Positions 37,127 to 38,681 of a stretch of 38,681 nt of DNA are shown one piece after another (within the stretch, counting starts at the first letter, position 1; each line of letters begins with the position of its first letter). The translations under genes were made by a program, and so were the position numbers. The notes under the pieces were generated by a model. That model did no database searches. It saw nothing but the letters and a program-made list of their open reading frames with translations, and had not been told where the DNA came from. The DNA comes from an uncultured Microcaldota archaeon (GTDB taxonomy: Archaea; Micrarchaeota; Micrarchaeia; Anstonellales; Bilamarchaeaceae): assembly GCA_903835385.1 (NCBI GenBank), contig CAILMQ010000011.1, positions 1-38,681 of the forward strand, given 5' to 3'.

Positions 37127-38681
37127 ATGGACATTACTAATCGTTACCGGATGAATGTATTTGGAAGCTACTCGGAATGCGCCATAACTTTGGACAGTGC
37201 GGTGTTCCAGAGCGTGAATGACGGATTGCCTGATTCGGGCAGCTCCAGGCTGGACAGGTCTGGAGACGTCGCGTCGCTCATAACGGGGTTGCTCGGACCC
37301 CCGGCGTTGGGAAGAGCGTTCATGGAAACAAGGCCGGCGTTCAGGACCACCGAAGCAGGGACAAGGAAAAGCGAATGCAACAGCGAGGTAAGCGTGGAGC
37401 TGGATATGGACATTGAGATAAGGTTCGAAGTGCCCAACGCCGGAGCGGGAACCACCCCCGAAGATGAAAAAGCCAGGCGTGTCATTAAGATTTGGGCGGA
37501 GAGCGACACAATCTCCAGGATGGTGGAGGACGGGAGCATTCCGGACGCAGTGGAAAATCTGCTGCGCAGGAGCAGGGGACGCGGGAGTGGAAACATGGAA
37601 GCGAATCTTGATTTGAGTTTTGAGGACCTGGACGACGGGCGCCGGAGGTATGTGCTGCCCCTTGGCAGGGGAATAGACCAGCAGATAGAGCATAGCAGCG
37701 GCGTATTGAGCAGGGAAAGCAGGCTTGTGGGGCAGGGCGACATCGTGCGCCTGGCAGAGGGCCTGTTCCCGAACAACCTCAACAAAAGGCTGATTTTCGG
37801 GACAAACACGAATGCTGGCCAGATGGCGATGCTGAGGGCGTACCCGTACCAGGATGAGGGAAACACGTCGGAGCAGGTTGAGATTTGGTTCGTGGCGCCT
37901 GATGCAACACGTGAAACAATAGGAGGCGAATGCAGGACCGAAATCACGATGACAGGTGAGAAGTGGGTTTTTCCGCATGAATCCATAATACGGACGGCGC
38001 ATGCATCGCTGAAAGGCCGCACTGCCGCGCAGCCAAAAGCAGCGGAAGCCCGCGAATTGATAATTTTCCAGAGGCCCGTGTTCCAGCCGCTTCTGCGGTA
38101 CAAGGACCAGGCGTCCGAAAGGCAGATGCAGGTGCCTCATTCCGAAGGGGACGTCGCAGTGCTGCTGGCGCGAACGCTCGGAAACGGGGTTCTGAGAGAT
38201 GTGATGGTCACCGAAGCCGCGGTGCCGGAAAAAGGCTCGGAGCCTGCCGCGCGTCCTTCGTATTTCGATTACTTTTCAGAACCGCCGCCACCGCCGACGT
38301 ACAATACGATGGTGGCCATGCACATGCAGGTTGACGGCGGCACCCTTACCCTGAGTTTTGAAATTCCGCACGGAAGCCGAGCGCGCTCAATGGCAGGCCC
38401 GAAAGAAGCGTTGGAAAGAAGAAAATTAATCACAATATCAGGGCGAAAGGAAACGGTCGCAAGAATAACCCAGCACCCGAATTTCGAAAAAATATGCGAT
38501 GGGTTGAGGCAGCGGAATACTGCGGCAATCAATGTTTACGAGGACCCGGCGAACCCCTCTGAATTCACGATTGCGCTCGCAAGGCCCGTGTTCCAGCCGC
38601 GCGCGGAACTCAACGGGACCCTGGCACCGGCTGAAGGGGACCTCACGATACTGTTTGGCAGGGTATTCGGGGGAAATGCGA
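37127..38681 (+). CDS. Large unknown protein with internal repeats (partial, open at window end)
   Basis: From ATG 37127 the frame stays open for 518 codons to the window edge; it is missing from the track because it has no stop. There is no signal peptide or membrane segment. The protein repeats a module: a strand ending near PVFQP, a variable 20-30 residues, then GDV-type acidic-hydrophobic sequence and a helix ending in GN. Clear copies are RPVFQPLLRY...SEGDVAVLLARTLGNG and RPVFQPRAEL...AEGDLTILFGRVFGG, with weaker ones at the N-terminus (SAVFQS...SGDVASLITGLLG) and near residue 190 (QGDIVRLAEGLFPNN). A Pro run (EPPPPPTY) separates parts. No family is recognised. The opposite-strand ORFs of 346 and 311 aa are shadows. 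Confidence 0.7.
   Translation, partial: MDITNRYRMNVFGSYSECAITLDSAVFQSVNDGLPDSGSSRLDRSGDVASLITGLLGPPALGRAFMETRPAFRTTEAGTRKSECNSEVSVELDMDIEIRFEVPNAGAGTTPEDEKARRVIKIWAESDTISRMVEDGSIPDAVENLLRRSRGRGSGNMEANLDLSFEDLDDGRRRYVLPLGRGIDQQIEHSSGVLSRESRLVGQGDIVRLAEGLFPNNLNKRLIFGTNTNAGQMAMLRAYPYQDEGNTSEQVEIWFVAPDATRETIGGECRTEITMTGEKWVFPHESIIRTAHASLKGRTAAQPKAAEARELIIFQRPVFQPLLRYKDQASERQMQVPHSEGDVAVLLARTLGNGVLRDVMVTEAAVPEKGSEPAARPSYFDYFSEPPPPPTYNTMVAMHMQVDGGTLTLSFEIPHGSRARSMAGPKEALERRKLITISGRKETVARITQHPNFEKICDGLRQRNTAAINVYEDPANPSEFTIALARPVFQPRAELNGTLAPAEGDLTILFGRVFGGNA

Noticed and set aside
37100-38140. 346-aa minus-strand ORF (and 311-aa ORF in another frame)
   Set aside because: They oppose a plus-strand frame with internal repeats, a TATA box and an open run to the window end; they are shadows.

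Overview
The window is archaeal. The evidence is the uninterrupted run SBDS, Rrp4, Rrp41, Rrp42, L37Ae, RpoP-like, Brix, Pcc1, prefoldin beta; the run GINS, L44e, S27e, aIF2-alpha, Nop10, PAC2; four class III signal-peptide (archaeal pilin) proteins; two tRNA genes interrupted at the 37/38 position; TATA-like boxes 20-35 bases before many starts; and GGTGA-type ribosome binding sites. The sequence is GC-rich, uses ATA and AGG codons freely, and has very short gene spacing with several overlapping gene ends. A small-genome DPANN-type archaeon (Diapherotrites or Micrarchaeota-like) is my guess; the lineage is inference only.

Layout. 1-3.2 kb: the tail of an unknown gene, a roadblock/LC7 protein, a HEPN/MNT toxin-antitoxin pair and a TldD protease. 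3.3-5.1 kb: a TctA-type permease, then a gene-poor hairpin-rich stretch ending in an intron-bearing tRNA-Ser(TGA). 5.1-10.6 kb: SepF, a small zinc protein, a pilin, ValRS and a secreted protein with sixteen tandem N-glycosylation sequons. 10.6-13.5 kb: a metallophosphoesterase, an MBL-fold hydrolase, and a TtuA/Ncs6 tRNA thiolase next to its ubiquitin-like sulfur carrier. 13.5-19.9 kb: enolase, a TPR-AAA-membrane fusion, dihydroorotase, a VIT-family protein, a pilin, and a four-CBS protein with a probable ribosome-hibernation tail. 20-23 kb: ScpA, PurA and a DHH phosphoesterase. 23-27.4 kb: the exosome/ribosome superoperon on the minus strand. 27.5-32.7 kb: a membrane protein, MTA phosphorylase, TyrRS, a methyltransferase, a possible beta-barrel protein, a tandem Lrp-like regulator, and tRNA-Thr(TGT). 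32.9-36.9 kb: an OB-fold protein, two pilins, a second hairpin array, and the GINS/ribosome/aIF2 cluster. 37.1 kb to the end: a large open repeat protein missing from the ORF track.

How the genes work together: most of the minus strand from 22.9 to 27.4 kb and from 34.1 to 36.9 kb is information processing (RNA decay, ribosome maturation, translation initiation, transcription, replication). Four pilin-like proteins and the glycosylated repeat protein suggest an elaborate cell surface.

The most unusual signals are: (1) a 91-base palindromic element present twice (5885-5975 and 23618-23708), with covarying stem positions, one copy lying inside the reading frame of a Brix gene; (2) an RpoP-like protein in the expected place whose four zinc cysteines are all replaced; (3) two arrays of five short perfect hairpins plus a similar hairpin-filled tRNA intron; (4) the sixteen-sequon hexapeptide repeat; (5) an in-frame minisatellite inside the tRNA thiolase.
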